The notes under the pieces are model-generated. The model saw only the letters and a list, made by a program, of their open reading frames with translations, did no database searches and had not been told where the DNA came from. The position numbers and the translations under genes were made by a program. This document shows, in pieces, positions 35,912 through 43,398 of a stretch of DNA of 64,000 bases. Source of the DNA: Streptomyces caniscabiei (GTDB lineage Bacteria; Actinomycetota; Actinomycetes; Streptomycetales; Streptomycetaceae); the NCBI RefSeq assembly GCF_014930365.1, contig NZ_JABXWI010000001.1, positions 693,958 through 757,957 of the forward strand. Direction: 5' to 3'. Positions within the stretch are counted from its first letter, which is position 1. Each line of letters opens with the position of its first letter.

Positions 35912-36613
35912 GTGACCCGCATCGACAGCGTGCGCGCCGCGACCGGCTCGGCGAAGGACAGCGTGCTGCACGCCGCGGAAGTGGTGGCGCCCTACGCCGA
36001 CACGGCCAAGGACAAGGCCTCGCACTACGCGCAGGAGGCACGTGTACGACTCGCGCCGAAGGTGTCGCTGGCCGCGGAACAGGCACGCGTCCAGTACGGC
36101 GCCCATGTCGTCCCGCGCTTGGAGCAGGCTCGCACGCATGTGCCGCCGAAGGTCGACCACGCGGCCCACGAAGCCGCCGCACGCACCCGCAAGGCGGCCC
36201 GCCAGGCCGCCGACTACTCCCGTCCACGTATCGAACAGGCCGTGGCCGCGGCCGGCCCCGTCCGCGAGGAGGCCACCGCCCGCAGTGTCGCGGCACTGGC
36301 CGCGCTCCGCGGGCAGGTCTCGCCGAAGCAGATCCAGCGGCTGGTCCGCAGGCAGCAGCGTCGAGCGAGGCTCGGCCGTGCCGCCAAGGGCATCGCCGTG
36401 CTGGGCGTCCTGGCGGGCGGCGCCTTCGCCGCCTGGAAGTGGTGGGACAAGCAGGCCAACCCCGACTGGCTGGTCGAGCCCCCCGCGGCCACCGAGGTGT
36501 CCGACTCGGGTCGGCTGTCCTCCGTGGACGGCAGCGGCCAGTCCGCTCTCGACCCCGAGGTCCAGGCCAAGCAGGCCGAGGACGAGGCCGCCGACCGGGA
36601 CAACCGCCGCTGA
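35912..36613 (+). CDS. DUF5324 family membrane-associated protein
   Basis: 233 aa from GTG 35912, behind an excellent GAGGAGGAGG site. Residues 1-150 are an Ala/Lys/Arg-rich amphipathic helix series (ATGSAKDSVLHAAEVVAPYA, KDKASHYAQEARVRLAPKV), resembling apolipoprotein or tail-fibre-like coiled coils. A hydrophobic helix (AAKGIAVLGVLAGGAFAAWK) and an acidic tail follow. Function is unknown. It ends at a 23-bp-stem terminator that runs into a parS site. Confidence 0.8.
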   Translation: MTRIDSVRAATGSAKDSVLHAAEVVAPYADTAKDKASHYAQEARVRLAPKVSLAAEQARVQYGAHVVPRLEQARTHVPPKVDHAAHEAAARTRKAARQAADYSRPRIEQAVAAAGPVREEATARSVAALAALRGQVSPKQIQRLVRRQQRRARLGRAAKGIAVLGVLAGGAFAAWKWWDKQANPDWLVEPPAATEVSDSGRLSSVDGSGQSALDPEVQAKQAEDEAADRDNRR

Positions 36614-36726
36614 GCACCGACTGAGCACCGGCAGCCGAGGGCACTTTTCCACGGCTACCGGTGTGGGAGGACGTGTTCCTTCCCGACTCGACCCTGCCCG
36701 AGGGTGCGTTCGACGGGACACCTTTC

Positions 36727-36778
36727 AACAGCCCTGTGGGGCAGAAGACTTGCCGGTCTTCTGCCCCACAGGGCTGTT
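36727..36778 (+). terminator. Strong terminator after the DUF5324 gene
   Basis: Perfect 23-bp stem: arm 36727-36749, loop TTGCCG at 36750-36755, arm 36756-36778, ending in TTT. The right arm's last bases are also the first bases of a parS site. Confidence 0.88.
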
Positions 36779-36789
36779 TCACGTGAAAC
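36776..36789. other. parS site overlapping a terminator
   Basis: Perfect GTTTCACGTGAAAC. Its GTT is shared with the end of the preceding terminator stem, so ParB binding and terminator sequence are physically merged. Confidence 0.92.
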
Positions 36790-37038
36790 AGCGCCGCCCC
36801 TCAAGACCTCACCATCCTCCGACCGGAATGTATTGATCCGATTGCGAAGGGTGACGTACACAATTGACCGGCCGTCCATGTGACCCAGCACACTCGTTTC
36901 GCATCTGCGCACGTCGACACGTGCCATCAACCGTTGCCCCGTTCCAGCGGCCTTCTTCCCGTGAAGTGCACAGATAGCGATCGCGACGACCCCCTACCGG
37001 GACGCCACCGACGGCCGTGATCCCGCGGGCAGCAAAAA

Positions 37039-37074
37039 GGCCGGGCCGGATGTCCTACGACATCCGGCCCGGCC
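37039..37074 (-). terminator. Terminator of tRNA-Ala
   Basis: A 15-bp stem (37039-37053 with 37060-37074) is followed on the minus strand by a T run (complement of 37034-37038). It lies 10 bp beyond the tRNA 3' end. Confidence 0.85.
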
Positions 37075-37083
37075 GATCCGCTG

Positions 37084-37156
37084 TGGAGCCTAGGGGAGTC
37101 GAACCCCTGACATCTGCCATGCAAAGACAGCGCTCTACCAACTGAGCTAAGGCCCC
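37084..37156 (-). tRNA. tRNA-Ala (anticodon TGC)
   Basis: 73 nt. Acceptor GGGGCCT pairs with AGGCTCC including one G-T pair. The D arm is AGCTCAGTTGGTAGAGC, the anticodon loop CTTTGCATG carries TGC, and the T arm is CAGGGGTTCGACTCCCCTA-like. CCA is not encoded. Confidence 0.95.
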
Positions 37157-37338
37157 GGAAGGGAAGCATCCACCCGGAGAGAAGGACCGCCGGGAGGCTT
37201 CGCAGACCAGAGTACCGGGTCACCCCCGGGATCTCGCAAAAAGATTGGGGGTCCCCGTGAACGACCACTCTCCGTAAGATGCTCGTCGTGGTTCGCTACA
37301 GCGAACCGCAGTATTTGGGGAAGCGATGGGGAGACGCA

Positions 37339-37887
37339 ATGGACGCCGCACAGCAGGAAGCGACCGCAAGAGCCCGGGAGCTGCAGCGGAACTGGTACGG
37401 AGAGCCGTTGGGGGCGCTCTTCCGTAGGCTCATCGAGGACCTGGGTCTCAACCAGGCCCGGCTCGCGGGGGTGCTGGGCCTTTCCGCACCGATGCTGTCG
37501 CAGCTGATGAGCGGTCAGCGTGCCAAGATCGGCAACCCGGCAGTGGTCCAGCGGGTGCAGTTGCTGCAGGACCTGGCGGGTCAGGTCGCGGACGGCAGCG
37601 TGAGCGCCGCCGAGGCGACCGAGCGCATGGATGAGATCAAGAAGTCCCAGGGGGGATCGGTGCTCAGCAACACCACGCAGTCGACGACGAGTTCGGGGGC
37701 GCCCACGGTCAAGCGGGTCGTCCGCGAGATCCAGTCGCTGCTTCGCTCGGTGGCGGCCGCGGGCGACATCATCGAGGCGGCGGACACCCTCGCCCCAACC
37801 CACCCGGAGCTGGCAGAGTTCCTCCGGGTGTACGGCGCGGGCCGCACCTCGGACGCGGTGGCGCACTACCAGTCCCACCAGAACTGA
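37339..37887 (+). CDS. Helix-turn-helix DNA-binding protein
   Basis: 182 aa from ATG 37339 (GGGGAG site); an upstream ATG at 37279 is possible but lacks a site. Residues about 28-75 form an XRE-like HTH (LIEDLGLNQARLAGVLGLSA, MLSQLMSGQRAKIGNPAVVQ). A linker and helical C terminus follow (VREIQSLLRSVAAAGDIIEA, LAEFLRVYGAGRTSDAV). It sits directly before the second Ser/Thr kinase gene, a common pairing in Streptomyces. Targets are unknown. Confidence 0.87.
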   Translation: MDAAQQEATARARELQRNWYGEPLGALFRRLIEDLGLNQARLAGVLGLSAPMLSQLMSGQRAKIGNPAVVQRVQLLQDLAGQVADGSVSAAEATERMDEIKKSQGGSVLSNTTQSTTSSGAPTVKRVVREIQSLLRSVAAAGDIIEAADTLAPTHPELAEFLRVYGAGRTSDAVAHYQSHQN

Positions 37888-37893
37888 GTTCAA

Positions 37894-37929
37894 GGCCCGG
37901 TCCCCGAAAGGGGGTTCGGCGACCGGGCC
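37894..37929 (+). terminator. Terminator after the HTH gene
   Basis: GGCCCGGTC (37894-37902) pairs with GACCGGGCC (37921-37929), with an inner CCC/GGG pairing around GAAA. It begins 7 bp after the stop codon. No long T run. Confidence 0.6.
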
Positions 37930-38170
37930 GGGGCCGAAGAGGGGGACAAGGGGTCTGTAGGCCCCTCGTGAGCCACGGCATCAGGGACGTAGGCTCCGCG
38001 CAGAAACCGTGAAGCATGAGCGGGACAGAGCAGCAGGGGGACAGAAGCGGGTACCAGCTCCGAGGGAAGCCGGGCGCGTACGAGCTGGCTCCGCGGAGGG
38101 CGGCACGAGCGCCGTGCCCTCCGCCGACGGGCAGCCAGGAGGGGAGCCGAAGGGGGAACGACGCACAGCC

Positions 38171-40108
38171 ATGGGTGAGGTCTTCGCCGGCCGGTACGAA
38201 CTGGTCGATCCGATCGGGCGCGGGGGAGTCGGCGCGGTCTGGCGCACCTGGGACCACCGCCGCCGCCGCTATGTGGCCGCCAAGGTCCTGCAACAGCGCG
38301 ACGCGCACGCCCTGCTGCGCTTCGTCCGCGAGCAGGCCGTACGGATCGACCACCCACATGTGCTCGCCCCCGCCAGCTGGGCCGCCGACGACGACAAGGT
38401 CCTGTTCACCATGGACCTGGTGGCCGGAGGATCACTGGTCAACCTCGTCAACGACTACGGTCCCCTTCCGCCCGCCTACGTCTGCGGCCTGCTCGACCAA
38501 CTGCTGTCCGGCCTCGCCGCCGTGCACGCCGAGGGAGTCATCCACCGCGACATCAAGCCCGCCAACGTGCTCCTGGAGGCCACGGGCACAGCCCGTCCCC
38601 GTCTGCGTCTGTCCGACTTCGGCATCGCCATGCGCCTGGGCGAGCCACGCCTGACCGAGACCAACTACGTGGTGGGCACGCCGGGTTACTTCGCCCCCGA
38701 ACAGATGCTGGGCGCGGATCCGGACTTCCCGGCCGACCTCTTTGCCGTAGGACTGGTCGCCCTGTACCTCCTGGAGGGCGCCAAGCCCGACGCCAAGGCC
38801 CTCATCGAGCACTTCGCCGCCCACGGCACCCCCAAGGCGCCACGAGGCATCCCCGGGCCGCTGTGGCAGGTCATCGCCACGCTGCTCCAGCCGGACCCCA
38901 ACTCCCGCTTCCGCACCGCCACCGGGGCCCGCAAGGCCCTCGCCGCCGCCATCGAGCTGCTGCCCGAGCCGGGGCCCGATGACGAACTGGTGGAGGTCTT
39001 CGACCAACTGGGCCCGCTTCCCCAGGGGTTCGCTCCCGAAGGACCGCTGCACAGGGCATCGGGGCTGGACAAGACAGACACGGGCACCAGGACCGGCAGT
39101 GGCACGGGCACCGGCAGCACTTCCTCCCCCACCCCCGGCCACGGGACGCCCGCTGCCCCTCCCCACTCACCAGGTCCGCACCTCCCTTCACCGCTTCCCG
39201 CTTCCGGCGCCTCCCCGGCGCCCGCCGTATCACCGCTCGTCTCGGACGCCACACCGCCGCCGCCTCACCATCCGCCGGCATACGGCCCGCCGCCCATGGA
39301 CCCGCCGCCCCAGCCCGGGAGAGGCCCCGCGACACCGGCACCGCTGCCGGGCGCCGTCCCTCAGCCCCCGTACACAGCCACGGGCTCCATATCCCCGCCC
39401 CCCATGCCCACCACCGCCCCGCCCCCGACCGGCTCCTCCAACTCCGGCAACGGATCTGGCAACGGCTCCGGCGTCGGCTTCGCCACCGGCTCCTCGGGCA
39501 CCGCCTCCAGCACGGACTCAGGCGTCGGCGCACGACAAGGAACCGATCACTGGCTCGCTGACGCCGACACCGCTTCCTCGGCGTCTTCGGCGTCGCCGAC
39601 CCACACCGGTCACACGCCTCCCGAGTCGGCCCCCTCCGCCGTACCACCGCGGCCCGAAAGCTCCCCCGCGGCAGCACGGCCCTCCACGATGTCGGACACC
39701 GGCAGCTTCCACCTGCCCCCGCCCCAGGTACTCACCGCCGACGCACCGCCGCAGCAGGCCGAGCAGCACGTCCCCGGCCTCGGGCACCCACCACAGCGAC
39801 CCGAGCAGCAGACCGGCCACCCTGCCGGGACCCCCGTCCGAACAGCCCCGGCGCACCACCCCGAACCCGCGCATGTGCCCTCCCCCCAGTCGCACCCACC
39901 CCTGGGCCTCTCTCAGGCCCCGGCATCGGCGGTGCAGCACGCGTATGCCTCTACTGGTTCATACACCGCTCGGCCGACGCAGGTTCCACGTCGATCGAGG
40001 GCGGTTCCCCGGCGCCGTCCGGGCCCTCCCGCCAAGGTGGTCATCCCGGTCCTGCTGGTCGCCCTGGCCTGCTTCGCGGTGGGATTCTGGGCACTGGGCC
40101 GACTCTGA
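38171..40108 (+). CDS. Membrane-anchored Ser/Thr protein kinase with Pro-rich linker
   Basis: 645 aa from ATG 38171; the ribosome site is weak (GAAGGGGGA, long spacing). The kinase domain (about 1-275) has GRGGVGAVW, AAKVLQQ, HRDIKPANVLL (near 124), LSDFGIAMRLGE and GTPGYFAPEQMLGAD, so it should be active. About 330 residues of Pro/Ser/Gly-rich linker follow. A C-terminal membrane helix (KVVIPVLLVALACFAVGFWA) ends the protein with almost nothing outside, so unlike PknB it has no sensor domain. The signal it reads is unknown. Confidence 0.9.
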   Translation: MGEVFAGRYELVDPIGRGGVGAVWRTWDHRRRRYVAAKVLQQRDAHALLRFVREQAVRIDHPHVLAPASWAADDDKVLFTMDLVAGGSLVNLVNDYGPLPPAYVCGLLDQLLSGLAAVHAEGVIHRDIKPANVLLEATGTARPRLRLSDFGIAMRLGEPRLTETNYVVGTPGYFAPEQMLGADPDFPADLFAVGLVALYLLEGAKPDAKALIEHFAAHGTPKAPRGIPGPLWQVIATLLQPDPNSRFRTATGARKALAAAIELLPEPGPDDELVEVFDQLGPLPQGFAPEGPLHRASGLDKTDTGTRTGSGTGTGSTSSPTPGHGTPAAPPHSPGPHLPSPLPASGASPAPAVSPLVSDATPPPPHHPPAYGPPPMDPPPQPGRGPATPAPLPGAVPQPPYTATGSISPPPMPTTAPPPTGSSNSGNGSGNGSGVGFATGSSGTASSTDSGVGARQGTDHWLADADTASSASSASPTHTGHTPPESAPSAVPPRPESSPAAARPSTMSDTGSFHLPPPQVLTADAPPQQAEQHVPGLGHPPQRPEQQTGHPAGTPVRTAPAHHPEPAHVPSPQSHPPLGLSQAPASAVQHAYASTGSYTARPTQVPRRSRAVPRRRPGPPAKVVIPVLLVALACFAVGFWALGRL

Positions 40109-40156
40109 CCCCTGCCACCGGCCTGACCGGCCGCACCGACCGCAGGCCGCCCCGTA

Positions 40157-41749
40157 CTACCGCCCCCGGGACGCCCCGTGCCGCCCCCGGGACGCCGTGC
40201 CCGCCCTCGGTCGTTCGGACTCGGTGGCGGCGGAAGCCCGCAGGCGGGCCACGACCGTCCACAGCAGCAGCCCGAGCACCAGCAGACTCCCGGTGCCGAT
40301 GCCGCCCGCCGCGACGACGGTCATGGCCAGACGCTGGTCTCCGCCGCCCGAGGAACCCCCGAACCCCTCCGCGTCGCCGGAACGCCCCGCGCTCCCTCCG
40401 TCACCGCCGCCCTCGGCACCCCCGGCACCCCCGGCGCCGTCCTCCAGCGTGTCCCCCGTCGTGCCGTTCTCGGCGGCCTCCCGGTCCCTCTCGGTGACCT
40501 CGAAGACCCCACGCGGCACGGAGGCTCCCAGATATCCCGGCCCGGCCCCTGCCTCGCCCTCCAGGCGCACCCGCAGCGTCAGCCCGACCGGGTCGTCGCC
40601 GAACCGGTCGGCGACCGACGTCCCGAGGTGCAGTGCCAGGTAGTACCAGCCGGCGAACCGCATCCCGCCCACCTCGTCGTCGGGGGAGAAGCGGTTCTCG
40701 TAGGCGACGGGCGGGAGCGGGTCCAGGGCGACGGAGCGTTGGTCGCCCCCGTAGTTGGCCGTCCTGTCGTCCACGAGCCCGCGTACGGGGTTGTAGAGCG
40801 ACATGACGAACGCGTTCCCCACATAACCGTCGCCCTCGGTCGTACTGCCCAGTTCGGCGGTGGCGTGGAGCTGCTGCCCCCAGCCGACGGGCACCTTGTA
40901 GAAGAGCGTCTCCCCGGCTCTGATGCCGGCCTCGTCCCGCCAGACTCCCTGAGCCACGGGGCTCGCCGCGGCGAAGCCGCTCCCGCCGCGACGGTCCTCG
41001 GGGTCACCGGACACGGCCTCGGGCGAGGCGGAGTTCCAGGTCTGGGGGGCGTTCGTCGCACCACCCTTCGTCACCACGGGCTCCGAGACGAAACCGAGCT
41101 CCAGCCCCCACTTCTCCGCGCCGCCCTTGGACGGGGAACCCGTCACCGAGCCCGAAGCAGAGCCGGAAACCGATCCCGACGCCGAACCCGAAGCGGAGCC
41201 TGAAACCGCCCCCGACGCCGAACCCGTGCTCGTCCCCGCACCGCCCCCGACAGCCGAGCCGACCCGTTCGACGACGACGTAGTAGACCCCGCCCCCCTGG
41301 CACATGTACTCGTCGCTGCCGATCACCCGCGAGGCCCAGGCCGTGACGGGGTGCCCGCTGCGGGTCGGTCCGAAGCGGGCGGTCTCGTAGGAGCAGCGAT
41401 GGGCGTCGGCGTCCTGCACGGACACCCTGACCCCGTCCGCGGAGCCGACCGCCGATCCCGCCTCCGGTACGGCCGTGGCCGAGACGTACGCGTTGGCGGC
41501 GGCCCCGAGATCGAGACGGAAGTACAGCTTGCCGCCCGGCCCGATGGAGCTGCGATAGGTCTTGCCGACCGCCAGCCGTACGGCTTCCGTGCTGCTCGTG
41601 GCGCCCTCGACCGTGATCGCGTCCCGCGCGTAGGCGTACGGGGTGGGCGCGTCGGCCGCCACGGCGGGGCCGGTCTGCGCCGTCGTCACGCACAGGGCCG
41701 CTCCCACGGCCGCCGCAGCTCGCCACCACCAGACCGTGCGCCGCCCCAT
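40157..41749 (-). CDS. Secreted, C-terminally membrane-anchored surface protein
   Basis: 530 aa from ATG 41749. A Sec-type signal peptide (WWWRAAAAVGAALCVTTAQT...AVAA) is followed by two beta-rich segments (ITVEGATSSTEAVRLAVGKT; LFYKVPVGWGQQLHATAELG). Between them is a tract of Ser/Gly repeats (SASGSASGSVSGSASGSVTG) at about residues 180-215. A Gly-rich stretch and a membrane helix (MTVVAAGGIGTGSLLVLGLL) close the protein. No enzyme motif is seen. The layout resembles proteins with von Willebrand or bacterial pre-peptidase-like domains; no family is claimed. Confidence 0.75.
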   Translation of the reverse strand: MGRRTVWWWRAAAAVGAALCVTTAQTGPAVAADAPTPYAYARDAITVEGATSSTEAVRLAVGKTYRSSIGPGGKLYFRLDLGAAANAYVSATAVPEAGSAVGSADGVRVSVQDADAHRCSYETARFGPTRSGHPVTAWASRVIGSDEYMCQGGGVYYVVVERVGSAVGGGAGTSTGSASGAVSGSASGSASGSVSGSASGSVTGSPSKGGAEKWGLELGFVSEPVVTKGGATNAPQTWNSASPEAVSGDPEDRRGGSGFAAASPVAQGVWRDEAGIRAGETLFYKVPVGWGQQLHATAELGSTTEGDGYVGNAFVMSLYNPVRGLVDDRTANYGGDQRSVALDPLPPVAYENRFSPDDEVGGMRFAGWYYLALHLGTSVADRFGDDPVGLTLRVRLEGEAGAGPGYLGASVPRGVFEVTERDREAAENGTTGDTLEDGAGGAGGAEGGGDGGSAGRSGDAEGFGGSSGGGDQRLAMTVVAAGGIGTGSLLVLGLLLWTVVARLRASAATESERPRAGTASRGRHGASRGR

Positions 41750-41997
41750 CAAGCGCCACCCCTCGTCGTAGACCGTCCTCCCGAGGCCCCACCAGGTGCT
41801 CGTGGCCCCGAAAGCGCCCATCCTGCCGGGCCGTGCGCGCCGATGCCTCACTTCCTGGGCAGGAGCGGCCGAAAACGGCCGCTATCCGGAACGGCGCCTT
41901 GCTCCCGCAAGCACCTCGTTCGCCAAGGCGAATCCAAGTCCGGCGGAATGTCGGCACATGGTCCGGAAGGGGAGGGAAGCCCCCGAGCGACACAAAA

Positions 41998-42020
41998 CCC
42001 CGGCCGCCAGGCGGCCGGGG
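41998..42020 (-). terminator. Terminator of the DLW-39 gene
   Basis: An 11-bp perfect stem (41998-42008 with 42010-42020). On the minus strand it is followed by TTTTG. It lies 26 bp past the stop at 42046. Confidence 0.75.
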
Positions 42021-42045
42021 TCTGCTCTGAGACTGATGTCGACGT

Positions 42046-42174
42046 TCACGAACCCGTGGGCACGGAGTCAGTCGCCTCCGTCCACAGATCCTGCTCGGCG
42101 CGATCCGCCTGGATCTGGCGGTACACGAGGAGCCCGCCGATGGCGGCCAGTGCGACCAGGAGAAGCTTCTTCAC
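42046..42174 (-). CDS. DLW-39 family small protein
   Basis: 42 aa from GTG 42174 (GAGG site). The sequence starts VKKLLLVALAAIGGLLVYRQ, a single membrane helix, and then reads IQADRAEQDLWTEATDSV, including the DLW triplet that names this actinobacterial family. The family is found near the gyrA/oriC region of Streptomyces. Function is unknown. Confidence 0.85.
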   Translation of the reverse strand: MKKLLLVALAAIGGLLVYRQIQADRAEQDLWTEATDSVPTGS

Positions 42175-42537
42175 CGCGCGACCTCGTCTTTCCTTGACGT
42201 AGGGGACCTCTGGCGCCCGACTATACACACCGACCGATACCGATCGGTGACCTGCGTCGGCCCCCCAACTCCCGCAGGGAAGACCGCAGTAGAACCGGAC
42301 GCCACTGTTCCGATCGCAGGCTCATCACACAGGTCCGCACACAGGTCCATCACATCTCGCACACCTCGGCGGATCCCACGGACCTCGGCTTCCTGCAAGT
42401 CCTCAGACCTCCTTGCACCCATCCGAGTGGTGTTCATCCGAAGATCGACGCGCCATGGACGTCGGTCCATGATTTCGGAGCCCACATACACATCATGAGG
42501 AAAGTACGCAAATCGCCCAACCCGAAAGTGAGGGGCC
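42175..42537. promoter_or_regulatory. Divergent regulatory region between DLW-39 and a secreted-protein gene
   Basis: 363 bp with no supportable gene; a long leftward frame through it is out of phase with both neighbours and has no family resemblance. A 10-bp palindrome ACCGATCGGT at 42239-42248, preceded by a direct ACCGAT, lies about 65 bp upstream of DLW-39. TATAG on the minus strand at about 42221-42225 could be its -10. Confidence 0.45.
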
Positions 42538-42915
42538 ATGGCCCAGAACAAGGTCATGAAGCTGTGGACCGCCATCGTCACCGCCTTCCTCGCGCTGTGC
42601 ACGGCGCTCGGACTCGTCACGACCACGGCCTCGGCGGCCGTACCGCAGACCGAGACCACCCGCAACTGCGTGGTCCCCGCGGCGGCCCCGGCGATGCCCC
42701 TCCCGGCCCGGCCCCACGACCGTGCTCTGCCTCCCACGATGAAACAGCGCATCCGCGCCGAGGCCCACGGCTCCTCCCCCTCCTGCCGCCACCGCACGGC
42801 CCTGCACACGGCCACGGACACCGCTGCGAACGCCACGAGCGCCACGGGCCATGTCGCGGCCCCGGAGGCCCCTCTCCCACGGGCCGAGCCTCCAGGAGCA
42901 CCTCTCCAGCGCTGA
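42538..42915 (+). CDS. Small secreted protein (DUF6344-like)
   Basis: 125 aa from ATG 42538 with a GAGGGG site. The signal peptide MKLWTAIVTAFLALCTALGL...ASAA is clear. The mature part is Ala/Pro/Thr-rich with two Cys (RNCVVP, SCRHRT). It resembles short secreted Streptomyces proteins of the DUF6344 type; the family name is from memory. It is followed by a strong terminator. Confidence 0.7.
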   Translation: MAQNKVMKLWTAIVTAFLALCTALGLVTTTASAAVPQTETTRNCVVPAAAPAMPLPARPHDRALPPTMKQRIRAEAHGSSPSCRHRTALHTATDTAANATSATGHVAAPEAPLPRAEPPGAPLQR

Positions 42916-42978
42916 TCCCCGGCGGGAAGACACCGACCCAGCGGCGATCTTGCGTACGACGCCCGGTGGAAGACCGTG

Positions 42979-43024
42979 AACGACGAAGACCCTCAGCCAC
43001 ACGCGGCTGAGGGTCTTCGTCGTT
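42979..43024 (+). terminator. Terminator after the secreted-protein gene
   Basis: 20-bp perfect stem (42979-42998 with 43005-43024) and a 6-nt loop. Confidence 0.8.
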
Positions 43025-43234
43025 GCGTGGAGGCCCGTCCGAGCACGGTCCACCGAAGGTCGCGGAGCCACCGCCGATCACCGGAACCACCGCAGGTCAC
43101 CAGAGCCACTGCAGGTCTCCAGACCACCCGCCAGACACCCGGAGCCCCCGCCGGTCAGAGGAGCAAGTCGTCCGCTCCGCGTCCTTGTTGGCCGGCCGAG
43201 ATCCGGGACACCCCACGTGTCGCCGACGACAGCA

Positions 43235-43266
43235 AAGACCCCCAACCGATATCGGTTGGGGGTCTT
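43235..43266 (-). terminator. Terminator of the original tRNA-Ile gene, now separated from it
   Basis: A perfect 32-bp palindrome (arms 43235-43250 and 43251-43266) just beyond the 3' end of the half tRNA-Ile. It once ended the tRNA transcript; the element now lies between it and the rebuilt tRNA. Confidence 0.75.
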
Positions 43267-43271
43267 CCGTC

Positions 43272-43318
43272 TGGTGGGGCTAACAGGATTTGAACCTGTG
43301 GCCTCATCCTTATCAGGG
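43272..43318 (-). other. Phage attachment half-site: 3' half of tRNA-Ile (GAT)
   Basis: Read leftward, the sequence runs from the anticodon loop CTGATAA (anticodon GAT) through the 3' anticodon stem, T arm (ACAGGTTCAAATCCTGT) and acceptor TAGCCCC to an encoded ACCA. The 5' half is absent: sequence above 43318 does not pair with the anticodon stem and cannot form a D arm. This is the host side of a tyrosine-integrase insertion in the anticodon loop. The element's own 3' copy should restore an intact tRNA-Ile at its right end, outside the window. Confidence 0.85.
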
Positions 43319-43398
43319 CCTGGGTCAAATTCGACGTCGCCGCTGGTAGGGGAAGTGCCTGGTGGTAGAGCGCCTACACGCGTCTACACCAGTCAACA

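Larger units (their letters stand above)
36614..37083. other. Gene-free region with terminator and parS, then tRNA-Ala terminator
   Basis: 470 bp. It holds the DUF5324 terminator (36727-36778), a parS site (36776-36789) and the tRNA-Ala terminator (37039-37074). The stretch 36790-37035 between them shows no supportable gene. Confidence 0.6.
42916..43271. other. Gene-free region left of the phage attachment site
   Basis: 356 bp. It holds a terminator (42979-43024), a stretch of degenerate CACCGCAGGTCACCAGA-like repeats (about 43055-43125) and the old tRNA-Ile terminator (43235-43266). No gene is supported. Confidence 0.5.

Noticed and set aside
42171..42845. 224-codon leftward frame over the DLW-39 promoter and secreted-protein gene
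   Set aside because: It overlaps a better-supported gene with signal peptide and ribosome site on the other strand, and has no family resemblance.
43055..43125. Degenerate CACCGCAGGTC-like repeats left of the attachment site
   Set aside because: Copies are too divergent and GC-rich to separate from composition bias.
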